DNA from: Citricoccus sp. CH26A
GTDB taxonomy: Bacteria; Actinomycetota; Actinomycetes; Actinomycetales; Micrococcaceae
NCBI RefSeq assembly: GCF_000224415.1
Contig: NZ_AFXQ01000010.1
Location: 46,475 to 110,474, forward strand
Length of the DNA stretch: 64,000 nucleotides
Direction of reading: 5' to 3'
Of this stretch, positions 29,389-39,900 are shown in pieces. The position numbers and the translations under genes are program-made. The notes under the pieces are model-generated. The model made no database searches. It was not told the DNA's origin and saw only the letters and a list, made by a program, of their open reading frames with translations. The stretch's first letter is position 1. Every line of letters begins with the position of its first letter.

Positions 29389-30819
29389 CTATCCGAGGGC
29401 CCTCGCGGGGGCGGGGACGGGGGCGGGGACCGGGGCGGTGGCCGCGCCGGACCCGGGGATCTCCGTACCGCGCAGGGAGACCCCGGCCGTCTCACGCATG
29501 AACCGCACGGCGATGAGCCCTATGACGCAGGCGCCCATCATGTAGTACGCCGGGACCAGCGGGTTGCCGGTGGTGGCGATGAGGGCCTCATTCGCGATCG
29601 GGGCGGTGCCCCCGAAGACGGCGGTGGCGACGTTGTAGGTGATGGCGAAACCGGCGAAGCGCACCTGGGTGGGGAACATGGCCGGGAACGTGGCCGAGAT
29701 GGTGGCCAGCTGGGGGATGAAGAGCAGGCCCAGCACGGCGAAGCCCAACAGCGCCCACCAGAAGCCGTTGGCCATAAGCGTGTACATCGGAATGGCCAGG
29801 ACGAACAGGCCGATCAGCGAGCCGTACCACATCGGCTTCCGGCCGACGCGGTCGGAGAGGGCCCCGGCGAAGGGGACGACCAGCATCATGGCGAACTGCG
29901 CCACGAACATGATGGTCAGCACCGTCTGGGCGTCCATGCCGGTCTGGCCCTCCAGATAGGTCGGCATGTAGCTCAGCAGCGTGTAGTGCACCACGTTGAG
30001 GGCCACGACCAGACCGGCCATCGTGAGCATGGGGCGCCAGTACCGGCTGACCAGGTCCTTGAGGGCCGTCCCGGCGGAGGACTCGGCCTGGCCCGCCTCC
30101 TCGAGCTCCAGGAAGACCGGCGAGTCCGCCAGCTTGGAGCGCAGGTACAGGCCGATCAGGCCCATCGGCCCGGCGAGCAGGAACGGGATCCGCCAGCCCC
30201 AGTCCGCCATGGCCTCCTCGCCGATGGCCATGCCGGACAGCAGGACCACCAGCGAACCCAGCGCGAAGCCCCCGAGGGTGCCGAACTCCAGGAAGCTGCC
30301 GAAGAAGCCCCGCTTCCGGTCCGGGGAGTACTCGGCCATGAACGTCGCCGCCCCGCCGTACTCGCCGCCGGTGGAGAAGCCCTGGATCATGCGCAGCACG
30401 ACCAGCAGGACCGGCGCGGCCAGGCCGATGGTCGCGTAGGTGGGCAGCAGGCCGATGCAGAAGGTCGCCCCGGCCATCAGGATGATCGTCAGCGCCAGGA
30501 TCCTCTTCCGGCCGAGCCGGTCACCGAGCGGCCCCCAGAACAGCCCGCCCAGCGGCCGGACGAGGAAGGACAGGGCGAACGTGCTCAGGGCGAGCAGCGT
30601 GCCGGCCTCCCCGGGGAAGAAGTTCTGCGTCAGGTAGACGACCGAGACGGCATACACACCGTAGTCGAACCATTCGGTGGCGTTGCCGAGCGCCGAGGCC
30701 GCGACGGCGCGGTGGACCGTCCTGGCGTCCGGAGCCGCGGGTTCGGCCTCGCGCGGTGACGGGTCCGCACCGCCCTCCGGGCGGCCGGGGGCGTGCTGTG
30801 TCTGGTCGAGGTGTGTCAT
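29389..30819 (-). CDS. MHS-family MFS transporter (ProP-like), probable ectoine/compatible-solute importer
   Basis: A twelve-span proton-coupled permease of 476 residues. Marks of the metabolite:H+ symporter family are NATEWFDYGVYAVSV, the loop GDRLGRKRILAL, RMIQGFSTGGEYGGAATFMAEY, and the second-half repeat GALSDRVGRKP. The ATG at 30819 is used, with GAAGG upstream. It is the third gene after an ectoine-hydrolase-like M24 gene and an M20 deacylase on the same strand, about 100 bases after the latter. That context, together with the ProP relationship, suggests ectoine or hydroxyectoine uptake; this is inference, and proline/betaine or dipeptides are alternatives. Confidence 0.85.
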   Translation of the reverse strand: MTHLDQTQHAPGRPEGGADPSPREAEPAAPDARTVHRAVAASALGNATEWFDYGVYAVSVVYLTQNFFPGEAGTLLALSTFALSFLVRPLGGLFWGPLGDRLGRKRILALTIILMAGATFCIGLLPTYATIGLAAPVLLVVLRMIQGFSTGGEYGGAATFMAEYSPDRKRGFFGSFLEFGTLGGFALGSLVVLLSGMAIGEEAMADWGWRIPFLLAGPMGLIGLYLRSKLADSPVFLELEEAGQAESSAGTALKDLVSRYWRPMLTMAGLVVALNVVHYTLLSYMPTYLEGQTGMDAQTVLTIMFVAQFAMMLVVPFAGALSDRVGRKPMWYGSLIGLFVLAIPMYTLMANGFWWALLGFAVLGLLFIPQLATISATFPAMFPTQVRFAGFAITYNVATAVFGGTAPIANEALIATTGNPLVPAYYMMGACVIGLIAVRFMRETAGVSLRGTEIPGSGAATAPVPAPVPAPARALG

Positions 30820-30841
30820 GACAGCCTTCAGGGGAAGAGGC

Positions 30842-30859
30842 GGCGCCCTGGAGGGCGCC
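30842..30859 (-). repeat. Intercistronic hairpin before MHS transporter gene
   Basis: GGCGCCC-TGGA-GGGCGCC, a 7-bp perfect stem, lies between the M20 gene and the transporter gene and may tune expression within the operon. Confidence 0.5.
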
Positions 30860-30917
30860 CCGGTGCGGGTGATGAGGGGGGTATACGGGAGTCGGCGACG
30901 GTCCGTGCGAGGCGCTG

Positions 30918-32132
30918 TCAGGGGGAGAGCATGCGCAGGGCGGTCAGCGCGTAGGCACGCGCCGCGCGCTCCAGTTCGTCGACGGCCACGGACTCGTCGA
31001 CCTGGTGTGCCTGGTCGTTTAGCCCGCCGGGACCCATGACCACGGTGGGAACGCCGAGGTCCTGGGCCACGAAGCCGCCGTCGCAGGCCGCGGACCACCC
31101 GCCGATGGAGTCGGGGCCGCCCACGGTCCGGACCGCGCCGTGCACCGCCTCCACGAGCGGGTGCTCCCGGGGAGTGCGGAACCCCGGCATGGACATCGTG
31201 ACGGTGCCGTTCAGGGAGATCCCGTCGCCGGTGATGCCGGCCCGGTCGGCGGCGGCGAGCAGCCCGGACAGGATCGCGTCGGGGTCCTCACCGGGCATCA
31301 GCCGTCGGTCGAGCCAGAGGTGGCACTGCGCGGCGACCATCGAGGTGGCCCGGCCGCCGTCGATCCGGCCGATGTTCCAGGTGGCCGAGCCCAGCAACGG
31401 GTCGGGCGTGCGGGCGTGGGCCTCATGGTCCTCGCGGACCAGGGCGAGCAGGCGGGACGCGGCGTCGATGGCGTTGCGGCCGTCCTCGGGGCGGCCGGAG
31501 TGGGCGGGCACGCCGGTGACGGTCACCTCGAGGTAGGCGTCCCCGCGGCACGCGATGACGGTCTGCAGGTCGGTGGGCTCGGCCACGACGCACCCGGCGA
31601 AGGTCCGGCCGAGGCCACGCGTGGTGAGGTGGCGGATGCCCAGGCCCAGGTCCTCCTCGTCCACGGTGCAGGCCAGGCGCACCGGGCCCGTCAACGGCAC
31701 CCCGGCGCGGCGCAGGGCGTCCATGGCCACCACCACGGCCGCCAGGCCGCCCTTCATGTCGGTGGCTCCCCGGCCGAAGACCCGGCCGCCGTCCACGACG
31801 GACCGGAAGGGCTCGCGGGACCACCCGGGTCCTGCCGGCACCACGTCGGAATGGCCCAGGAACAACAGTCCGGGTCCCTCGCCCACGGCCCCGCCGGGGG
31901 CCAGCTCGACGTCCACATTCGGTCGCTGCGGGGCCGCGTCGTCCGTGCGGACCTCGAGTCCGCGGGCGAGCCCGGCGACCGCCAGCACGCGGGCCGTCTC
32001 CTGCTCGGTGCCTCCGGGGTTCTCCCCGCCGGCGTCGATCAGGGCACGCGTCAGGTCCACCAGCCCGTCGAGGTCGAGAAGGTCCAGGACCGCGCGCTCC
32101 TGCGGCGTACAGGCCAGTTGGTCCATGGTCAC
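30918..32132 (-). CDS. M20-family zinc peptidase/deacylase, candidate N-acetyl-diaminobutyrate deacetylase
   Basis: An ArgE/DapE/CPG2-type di-zinc amidohydrolase. Zinc ligands are all visible: His and Asp in FLGHSDVVPAG, bridging Asp in RGATDMKGG, the catalytic Glu pair in TVDEEDLG, Glu in VVAEPTDLQ, and a late His in AHQVDES. It has 404 residues. The GTG at 32132 has AGGAAG eight bases upstream and starts four bases after the M24 gene ends, so the two are translationally coupled. Next to an ectoine-hydrolase-like enzyme, the likely substrate is N-acetyl-2,4-diaminobutyrate. The characterised enzyme for that step (DoeB/EutE) belongs to a different family, so this is a hypothesis. Confidence 0.85.
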   Translation of the reverse strand: MTMDQLACTPQERAVLDLLDLDGLVDLTRALIDAGGENPGGTEQETARVLAVAGLARGLEVRTDDAAPQRPNVDVELAPGGAVGEGPGLLFLGHSDVVPAGPGWSREPFRSVVDGGRVFGRGATDMKGGLAAVVVAMDALRRAGVPLTGPVRLACTVDEEDLGLGIRHLTTRGLGRTFAGCVVAEPTDLQTVIACRGDAYLEVTVTGVPAHSGRPEDGRNAIDAASRLLALVREDHEAHARTPDPLLGSATWNIGRIDGGRATSMVAAQCHLWLDRRLMPGEDPDAILSGLLAAADRAGITGDGISLNGTVTMSMPGFRTPREHPLVEAVHGAVRTVGGPDSIGGWSAACDGGFVAQDLGVPTVVMGPGGLNDQAHQVDESVAVDELERAARAYALTALRMLSP

Positions 32133-32136
32133 GGGA

Positions 32137-33450
32137 TCACTTCCTGACCAGGTTCCGGGGGAAGGAGGTGAAGGTCTCCACTCCCGTGCCCGTGATGCGG
32201 ATCGACTCGGACACCTCGTAGCCGTAGCCGGTCATCCACATCCCGCAGATCAGGTGGAACGTCATGTTCTCGGCCAGCACGTTCTCGTCCTCGGAGCGGA
32301 TGCTCACGGTGCGCTCGCCCCAGTCCGGGGGATAGCCGATACCGATGGAGTACCCCAGCCGGCTCGGCTTCTCCAGCCCGTACTGGGCCAGCGTCAGGTT
32401 CCAGGCGCGGGACATCTCCCGCACCGGGACGCCCGCAGCGGTGACGTCGAGCACGGCCTGGAGACCAGCCGCGACCGCCTCCTCCAGCAGGAGCAGTTCG
32501 CTCGGGGGCGTACCGAGCATCACCGTGCGCGCCAGGGGCACGTGATAGCGCCGGTGCGCTCCGGCCAGTTCCACCACGACGGCGTCCCCCTCGCCCAGGA
32601 CGCGGTCCGACCAGGTCAGGTGGGGGGTGTCCGCGGACCGGCCGGTGGGCAGCATGGGGACGATGGCCGGGAAGTCACCCCAGGCCTCACCGTCGCCCTC
32701 GGCCTGGGCGGCGGCGATCCGGGACGCCACGAGGTGCTGGGCGGCGCCGGGCTCGATCGCGTCGATGGCCGCCCGCATGGCGGCGGTCGTGACGCGCGCC
32801 GCGGTGCGCATGTACTGGATCTCGGTGTCGGACTTGACCGCCCGTACCCAGTTGACCAGTTCGAAGCTGTCCACGAGGGTCCACTCCGGCAGCGCGTTGA
32901 CCAGGGCGCGGTAGGCCTTCGGTGCGAAGAAGTGGGCATCCATCTCCAGGCCGATGCAGCCGGTCGCGGCCGGCGCGACCAGTCCCCGCCGGCGCAGGGC
33001 GACGGACACCCAGTCGAAGGGGTGGACGTGGGGCTGGTGGACGTACTGCTCCGGGTAGCCGATGATCTGGTCCTCCGGCAGCCAGGAGGTGCGGAAGGCG
33101 CCCTGGGCGTCCATCTCCCGCAGGAACAGCAGCATCTCGCCCTGCGCGGGGACGAAGAGCATCTGCGGGGTGTAGAAGGACCAGGCGTCGTAACCGCTCA
33201 GGTAGAAGATGTTCGCGGGATCGGTCACCACCAGGGCGCTGAGGCCCTGGCGGTCCATCCGCTCGCGCACCGACGCCAACCGCTGGCCGTACTCGGCGGC
33301 GGAGAACATCGGCACGCGGACGTCGGGGTCTGCGGGCGGCGCGATCACGGGCGGCACGGCCAGGGACGGCAGCGAGACGGGCGGGGAGACGGGCGGGGCG
33401 GTGGCACCGGCGTCCGGGGACAGGACGCGGTGCAGACGAGTGTTGAGCAC
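32137..33450 (-). CDS. doeA: M24-fold ectoine hydrolase-like protein (DoeA/EutD type)
   Basis: 437 residues with a creatinase/prolidase-like N-domain and an M24 pita-bread C-domain. Sequence blocks close to ectoine hydrolase are DPANIFYLSGYDAWSFYTPQ, YSIGIGYPPDWGERTVSIR and NMTFHLICGMWMTGYGYEVS. The usual M24 metal motif (Asp-x10-Asp) is not present: the equivalent stretch reads VELAGAHRRYHVPLART, so the enzyme is probably not a standard metalloaminopeptidase. Start is the GTG at 33450; the first 45 residues are Pro/Val-rich, and an ATG just before SAAEYGQRL is an alternative. It is the first gene of the putative ectoine operon. Confidence 0.7.
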   Translation of the reverse strand: MLNTRLHRVLSPDAGATAPPVSPPVSLPSLAVPPVIAPPADPDVRVPMFSAAEYGQRLASVRERMDRQGLSALVVTDPANIFYLSGYDAWSFYTPQMLFVPAQGEMLLFLREMDAQGAFRTSWLPEDQIIGYPEQYVHQPHVHPFDWVSVALRRRGLVAPAATGCIGLEMDAHFFAPKAYRALVNALPEWTLVDSFELVNWVRAVKSDTEIQYMRTAARVTTAAMRAAIDAIEPGAAQHLVASRIAAAQAEGDGEAWGDFPAIVPMLPTGRSADTPHLTWSDRVLGEGDAVVVELAGAHRRYHVPLARTVMLGTPPSELLLLEEAVAAGLQAVLDVTAAGVPVREMSRAWNLTLAQYGLEKPSRLGYSIGIGYPPDWGERTVSIRSEDENVLAENMTFHLICGMWMTGYGYEVSESIRITGTGVETFTSFPRNLVRK

Positions 33451-33690
33451 GACATACTTTCTAGGACCCGGCGGGCCGTTTGTCTGCAGGGACGGCTACT
33501 CGACCACCACCCGTCCTCGGCGGGCCGGGGACGCCGCGGCGGCCCCGGAGGGCCCGCGGGCCACCGTCGTGCTCGGTCGTTCGGCCCCGGAGGCCGCCGC
33601 GGCACACTCGGTCACCACTCGGATTGGCCCGCCCTCCGGGAGCCGGGCCTCGTCCCGCCAGGCCGCGGGGCCTCCAACGACCGCCGGGCC

Positions 33691-33768
33691 TCAGGCGGCC
33701 GGTGCGGGCTGGCGGCGGATACTCAGGCGACCGGAGCCCTCAGGCGGCCGGTGCCGGCTGGCGGCGGA
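33691..33768. repeat. Direct repeat duplicating the 3' end of the MFS gene
   Basis: A 29-base sequence beginning TCAGGCGGCCGGTGC occurs at 33691-33719 and 33740-33768 with one mismatch (period 49). The second copy holds the stop codon and last codons of the MFS gene; the first lies just downstream of it. A partial third copy (CTCAGGCGACCGGAG) sits between. The rest of the 33451-33739 gap shows no gene. Confidence 0.75.
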
Positions 33769-35139
33769 CCAGGGCGGCGACGACGGCCAGGGACGCCAGC
33801 ACCACGGCACCGAGCAGCGCCGAGAGTCCCGCGTAGTCGATCCAGCCCATCACGAGCCCGGCCAGCACGGAGCCGACCGCGGCCGCCAGGGACATCGCCG
33901 CGTCCGAGAAGCCCTGGGCCGGTACCCGCTCCTGCGGGGCCAGGGCCGCCACCAGCAGGGTGGAGCCGGCCACCGTCGTCGCGGACCAGCCGAGCCCCAG
34001 GAGCACGAGCCCCGTCACCACGGCCCAGTGCTCACCGGGCAGGAACCCGGTGAAGGCGGTGGCGGCCAGCAGGGTGGTGAGTCCGGCGGACACGATCCGC
34101 GCCGGGCCGGACCGGTCCGCCAGCACGCCCATCAGCGGGGACAGGGCGTACATCCCGGCCACGTGCAGGGAGATGGTGAAGCCGATCAGCACCACGGTGT
34201 CCGGGTGCTGGCCCAGCTCGCTGCTGGCCACCCCGCCTGGTGCTGCAGGTGCAGGGGCGTCATCGACATCAGCCCCACCATCACCGCATGCGCCGCGATG
34301 ACCGAGACCAGCGCGGCCAGCGCGGAGGGATGGCGGCGGATGGCGTGCCAGCCGGCGGTCCAGCGGTTTCCCGGAGCCGTGCGCGCCACCGCCGGTACCG
34401 GCTCCACGACGGTCTCCACGCCTCCCGTCCCGGTTCCTGGCCCCACCGGGCGTCGGGGCGCGTCCCCGTCCGGACCCGCGGGGACGCCCTCCAGCTCGCG
34501 GCGCAGCAGCAGCGGATCCGGGCGCAGCCCCAGCAGGATGATCAGCCAGCCGACCAGCATGCCGGCGCCGGAGATGAGGAACGGCCCGGCATGGGCGGGG
34601 ATCCCCAGCCACCCGGACAGCACCGCGCCGGGGCCCACCATGTTCGGGCCGAGGACGGCTCCCACGGTCACCGCCCACACCACGAGCGACAGGTCGCGCC
34701 CGCGGTGCCGGGGCTCGGCCAGGTCGGTCACGGCGAACCGGGCCTGCAGGTTCACGGCCGCCCCGAAACCCACCAGGAACGCGCCGAGCAGCAGGACCGG
34801 GAGTGCCCGGACGAGCACAGCCGTGACCATGAGGGCCTGGCCGACCAGGCCCGCGGCCAGTCCCGCGCCGAGGGCCACCCGTCGGCCGCGGGAGAGCGCG
34901 AGCTGGGCCAGCGGGATGGACACCACCGCGGACCCTAGCGTCATCCCCGTGTTGACCAGCCCGGCGGTGGCCTCTGCCCCGGACAGGTCCACGGCGAGGA
35001 TCGATCCCAGGGACAGCGTGGCCCCGTTGCCCAGGCCGGAGAACACCTGCGCGGTGCCCAGCACGGCCACGGTGTGGCGCTGGGCCTGGCGGGCCCGCGG
35101 GTTCAGGGGCACGACGTCGGTCCCGGCGTTCTCGTTCAC
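33740..35139 (-). pseudogene. MFS transporter, broken by a one-base frameshift
   Basis: Reading from the GTG at 35139, the N-terminal half is a normal major-facilitator domain (VNTGMTLGSAVVSIPLAQLALSRGRR-type helices, LAEPRHRGRDLSLVVWAV) up to MTPLHLQHQAG. There the frame is lost and the second half (ELGQHPDTVVLIGFTISLHV to VRRQPAPAA) continues in the next frame. Adding one C to the run at 34231-34234 restores a 466-residue protein with HQAGVASSELG. The substrate is unknown. A TATCGT box (plus 35146-35151) lies six bases before the GTG, so it is leaderless and back-to-back with guaA. Two other genes here break the same way, so sequencing error is likely. Confidence 0.8.
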
Positions 35140-35187
35140 GGCACCACGATAGATGGGGGTGGTCCCGCGCTGGACTATCCTTGACGG
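35140..35187. promoter_or_regulatory. Divergent leaderless promoters for MFS gene and guaA
   Basis: Only 48 bases separate two start codons. TATCGT on the minus strand (35151-35146) and TATCCT on the plus strand (35176-35181) each end six bases before a GTG. The -35 regions must interleave with the opposite gene's -10. Confidence 0.7.
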
Positions 35188-36798
35188 GTGACTTCCACCC
35201 AGGCTGACAACCCGCAGATCGCCGCCGACTTCCCGACCGTCCTCGTGGTCGACAACGGTGCCCAGTACGCCCAGCTGATCGCCCGCCGGGTCCGCGAGGC
35301 CAACGTGTACTCCGAGGTCGTCCCGCACACCCTGGCCACCGAGGAGATCCTCGCGCGCAAGCCTGCCGCCCTCATCCTCTCCGGCGGGCCCTCGTCCGTG
35401 TACGCCGAGGGCGCTCCCCGGCTCGACCCCGAGCTGCTCGAGGCCGGCGTGCCCGTGCTCGGCCTGTGCTACGGCTTCCAGGCGATCGCCCAGGCGCTCG
35501 GCGGGAAGGTCGCCCACACCGAGACCCGCGAGTACGGCTCCACCCGGCTCGAGGCCATCAGCCCCACCTCCGAGCTGCTCGAGGGCCAGGACGTGGACCA
35601 GGTGGTGTGGATGAGCCACGCCGACGCCGTCTCCGAGGCCCCTCCCGGATTCGCCGTGACCGCGCGCACCCCCGGTGCCCCGGTGGCCGCGTTCGAGAGC
35701 CCGGAGAAGAAGATCTACGGGGTGCAGTGGCACCCGGAGGTCGGCCACACCGAGCGCGGCCAGGACGTCCTGGAGAACTTCCTGCGCCGCGGCGCCGGAC
35801 TGGAGCAGTCCTGGACCACCTCGAACGTGATCGAGGAGCAGGTCGAGCTGATCCGCGAGCAGATCGGTGACTACCGCGCCATCTGCGGCCTGTCCGGCGG
35901 CGTCGACTCCGCCGTGGCCGCCGCCCTCGTGCAGCGGGCCGTCGGGGACCAGCTCACCTGCGTCTACGTCAACCACGGCCTGATGCGCCAGGACGAGTCC
36001 GAGGAGATCGAGAAGGCCTTCGGCCGGGCCAGCGGCGGTGCCCGGCTGGTCATGGTGGACGCCGAGGACGTGTTCCTCGAGGCCCTGGCCGGCGTCACAG
36101 ACCCGGAGACCAAGCGCAAGATCATCGGCGAGAAGTTCATCCGCACCTTCGAGCGGGCCCAGGCGGACATCATCGAGGAGTCCCGCCACGATCCGGACGC
36201 CAAGGACGTGCGGTTCCTGGTCCAGGGCACCCTGTACCCGGACGTGGTCGAGTCCGGCGGGGGAGAGGGCACCGCCAACATCAAGAGCCACCACAACGTG
36301 GGCGGGCTGCCGGAGGACATCGAGTTCGAACTCGTCGAGCCGCTGCGTGCCCTGTTCAAGGACGAGGTGCGCGCGGTCGGCCACGAACTGGGCCTGCCGG
36401 ACGAGATCGTCTGGCGCCAGCCGTTCCCCGGCCCCGGCCTGGGCATCCGCATCATCGGCGAGGTGACGAAGGAACGCCTGGACCTGCTGCGCAAGGCAGA
36501 CGCGATCGTGCGCGCCGAGCTGACCGCCGCCGGGCTGGACCGCCACATCTGGCAGTGCCCTGTGGTGCTGCTGGCGGACGTGCGCTCGGTGGGCGTCCAG
36601 GGCGACGGTCGCACCTACGGCCACCCCGTGGTGCTGCGGCCCGTCACCTCCGAGGACGCCATGACCGCGGACTGGGCCCAGCTGCCCCACGACCTGCTCT
36701 CGCGGATCTCGAACCGGATCACCAACGAGGTGGACGGGGTCAACCGGGTGGTCCTGGACGTGACCAGCAAGCCCCCGGGAACCATCGAGTGGGAGTGA
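35188..36798 (+). CDS. guaA: GMP synthase (glutamine-hydrolysing)
   Basis: Converts XMP to GMP using glutamine and ATP. The N-terminal class I glutaminase domain has the nucleophile Cys in [10 protein letters not shown] and the His-Glu pair in [11 protein letters not shown]; the ATP-pyrophosphatase domain has the P-loop [13 protein letters not shown]; the C-terminal dimerisation domain ends [13 protein letters not shown]. At 536 residues it is full length. The GTG at 35188 follows TATCCT by six bases (leaderless). It works after guaB, 11 kb upstream. A very strong terminator begins just after the stop. Confidence 0.98.
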   Translation: MTSTQADNPQIAADFPTVLVVDNGAQYAQLIARRVREANVYSEVVPHTLATEEILARKPAALILSGGPSSVYAEGAPRLDPELLEAGVPVLGLCYGFQAIAQALGGKVAHTETREYGSTRLEAISPTSELLEGQDVDQVVWMSHADAVSEAPPGFAVTARTPGAPVAAFESPEKKIYGVQWHPEVGHTERGQDVLENFLRRGAGLEQSWTTSNVIEEQVELIREQIGDYRAICGLSGGVDSAVAAALVQRAVGDQLTCVYVNHGLMRQDESEEIEKAFGRASGGARLVMVDAEDVFLEALAGVTDPETKRKIIGEKFIRTFERAQADIIEESRHDPDAKDVRFLVQGTLYPDVVESGGGEGTANIKSHHNVGGLPEDIEFELVEPLRALFKDEVRAVGHELGLPDEIVWRQPFPGPGLGIRIIGEVTKERLDLLRKADAIVRAELTAAGLDRHIWQCPVVLLADVRSVGVQGDGRTYGHPVVLRPVTSEDAMTADWAQLPHDLLSRISNRITNEVDGVNRVVLDVTSKPPGTIEWE

Positions 36799-36799
36799 G

Positions 36800-36840
36800 C
36801 CGTCGAGGACGGCGGTGGGGCACACCGCCGTCCTCGACGG
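36800..36840 (+). terminator. guaA terminator
   Basis: Perfect 18-bp arms starting CCGTCGAGGACGGCGGTG with a 5-base loop GGGCA, beginning one base after the guaA stop codon. Confidence 0.92.
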
Positions 36841-36952
36841 AATCGTCGGTGCCGTTGGGTACCGTGGAAGCAAGCATCGGTGACCCCCGGCGCCCTGCCG
36901 CCCGCCGTCGTCGTGGGCTGCGGGAGCGCGGCCGGCGGCAGGAAGGACAACT

Positions 36953-39900
36953 GTGACTGAGCAGGACCGAACCCAGAGCCCTGCGGCACCACGGCCGGAC
37001 GCGGAGACCCCCGACGGCGGCGCCCCCGGTTCCGAGGACCGTCCCACCTTCCCGGCCTGGCTGGCCTCCCTGGGCTCGGGCACCGAGAACGACACCATGC
37101 TGCGGTTCGCCCCGTCCTCGGCGAACAGCATCGACATCACCCATTCCCACCCCTCGGGCCTGTCCCAGTTCCTGTCCGGGCGCAAGACGCGGCTGTCCAC
37201 CCTGCTGCGGGACCAGGAGCAGTTCGTGGCCGCCCGCGGCGCGGCCCGGCAGCTGCGCGGCAAGATCCAGGAGCTGGCCGAGGACCGCGGCGTCGACGTC
37301 GGCTACCTCGCCACCGGCGTGGCGACCTGGCGGACCATCGAGGAGGGCCGCTCCACGCAGATGTCGGCTCCGGTGCTGCTGGCACGGCTGACCCTGACCC
37401 TGCGCAGCGAGCAGGACGACTACGAGGTCCAGATCACTGAACGCGCCCGGCTCAACCCGGCGCTGGCGCGGTACTTCCGGGACACCTTCGGGATCGCCCT
37501 GGACGCCGACGACTACCTGCGGGCCGCCTACGCCACCGCCAAGCTGGAGCCGATGCCGGCCCTGGAGCTGTTGCGCTCGGAGGCCCGCCGGTTGCGCGGG
37601 CTGGTCGTGGAGAACCGTTTGTTGGTCTCCACCTTCGCCGACCTCGCGGACACCGCCTCCGTGGACGTGGTGGACTCCACCCACCCCGTGGTCGCGGCCC
37701 TGTACGACGCCGGGTCCGGCATGGTGCCGCGCCGCGGTGAGCTGACGGACACGGGGCTGGCGCCGCTGGACGAGCGTGACCCGCGGGACGAGACGCTGGT
37801 GCTGGACGCCGACCCCTCGCAGCAGGAGGCCCTGGACCACATCGCCGCCGGCCACGACCTCGTGGTCGTCACCCCTCCCGGGACCGGGCAGACGCAGACC
37901 GCGGCCAACGCCGTGGCGCAACTGGCCGCGGCGGGCAAGCGGGTGCTCGTGGTGGCCGAGCGGACCGCCACCCTGGACGACTTCCGCCGCCGGCTCGGCT
38001 CGGTGGACCTGGACAGCCTGGCGCTGGACCTGCCGGCCGGGGCCACGCCCGAGTCCCTGCGCCGCCAGCTGATCCGCGCCCTGCTGCGGGTGGAGCGCGC
38101 CCAGGAGCCCGCCACCAACCGGTTGCACGCCACCCTCGTGGAGCGCCGGCACCAGCTGCGCGACCACCTGCGCAGCCTGCACAACACGCGCGACCGCTGG
38201 GGCTGCTCGCCGTTCCAGGCCATGCAGTCGCTGGCGGCGCTGACCGCGATGGACCCGGCGCCGTCCACCACGGTGCGGCTCAAGCGCTCGGTGCTGGACG
38301 CGACCGTCAACCGCGAGGAGACCGCGGCCAAGCTCATCCGTGCGGGGGAGCTCGGGGCGTTCTCCCGCGCCTCCACGGAGAGCCCCTGGTACGGGGCCCG
38401 GTTGCGCAACGTCCAGGAGACCGAGGAGGCGTACGGCCTGGCCGAGGATCTCGCCGCCGCCCTGCCGGTGCTGCGGGAGCAGCTCGAGAAGGCGACCGAG
38501 CAGGCCCAGCTACGGCCCGGGTCCACGCTCGCGGAGTGGGTGCGTCAGATCCAGGTGATGTCGGCCGTGCGCACCTCCCTGGACCAGTTCACCCCGGACA
38601 TCTTCGACCGTCCCGTCACGGACCTGATCTCGGCCACCGCCTCGGGCCAGTGGCGCAAGCAGCACGGCGTGGAGATGTCCTCCATGACCCGTTCCCGCCT
38701 GCGCCGCGTGGCCAAGGAGTACATCCGTCCGGGCATGCACGTGGCGGACCTGCACGAGTCCCTCGTCCAGGTGCAGGCCCAGCGCGCGGAGTGGGCCCAG
38801 TGGGCCGTCTCCAAGCGGCACCCCTCGGTCCCGTCCGGGCTCGAGACGCTGTCGGCCAAGGGCCAGGAGGTGGCCGGGGAGCTCGGTCGCCTGCAGCGTA
38901 TGCTCGCGGAGCCGCGCCGGGACGCGGACCGGCTCGACCAGCTGCACGTGGATGAGCTCAGCACCGTGCTGGACCGGTTGGTGGCGGACCAGGAGACCCT
39001 GAAGACCCTGCCCGAGCGCACCCTGGTCGGCGACCAGCTGCGCGAGCACGGGCTGCAGGAGCTCATGGCGGACCTGCAGCAGCGCGAGGTCCCCGTGCAG
39101 CAACTGCGATCCGAACTGGAGCTCGCCTGGTGGCAGTCCGCCCTGGAGGCGATGATCTCCGGGGACGACTACCTCGCCATGACGGACGCCGCCTCCCTGC
39201 GCCGCATCGAGTCGGAGTACCGGCTGGCGGACGCGACCCACCTGGAGACCGGCAGCCAGCGGCTGAACTGGACGCTGTCCCAGCAGTGGAGGAAGGCCAG
39301 TTCCTACCATCGCGCCTCGGCCCGGGTGCTGCGTGGCCTGCTCAAGGACGGCAACCCCGACCCGGAGACCCTGGCCGCCCTGGAGCCCGGACTGCTGCAG
39401 TCCCTCGTGCCCGTCTGGACGACCTCGCCGCTGGCGCTGGCCGAGTTCCCCGCGGACCTGGGGTTCGACACCGTCCTGCTGCTCGACGCCGAGTCGCTGG
39501 CCCTGAGCACCGCCCTGGGCGCGATCAGCCGCGGGCGTCAGGTGGTCGCGTTCGGGGACGGGACCTCCGGGTCGCCCAAGCCGTTCAACGTCTCGGTGGA
39601 CCCGACGGCCACGGTGCACTCTCCGCGCGAGGTCGACTCCGCCTTCTCCGCCCTGATCCGGGTGCTGCCCAGCGTGCAGCTGCGGATCATGCACCGGGGC
39701 CTGGAGCGCCGGCTCACCCGCCTGATCGGGGACCAGCTGTACGACGGCCAGCTGGACATGCTGCCCGGTGCGGCCGAACTGACCGGTTCGGACCACCCCG
39801 TGCGGGTGGAGTTCCTGCCCGGTGGCACGGGCATGCCCGGTGCCGGGGACGAGGGCGTGGAGTCCACCGTGGCCGAGGTGAACAGGACCATGGACCTGGT

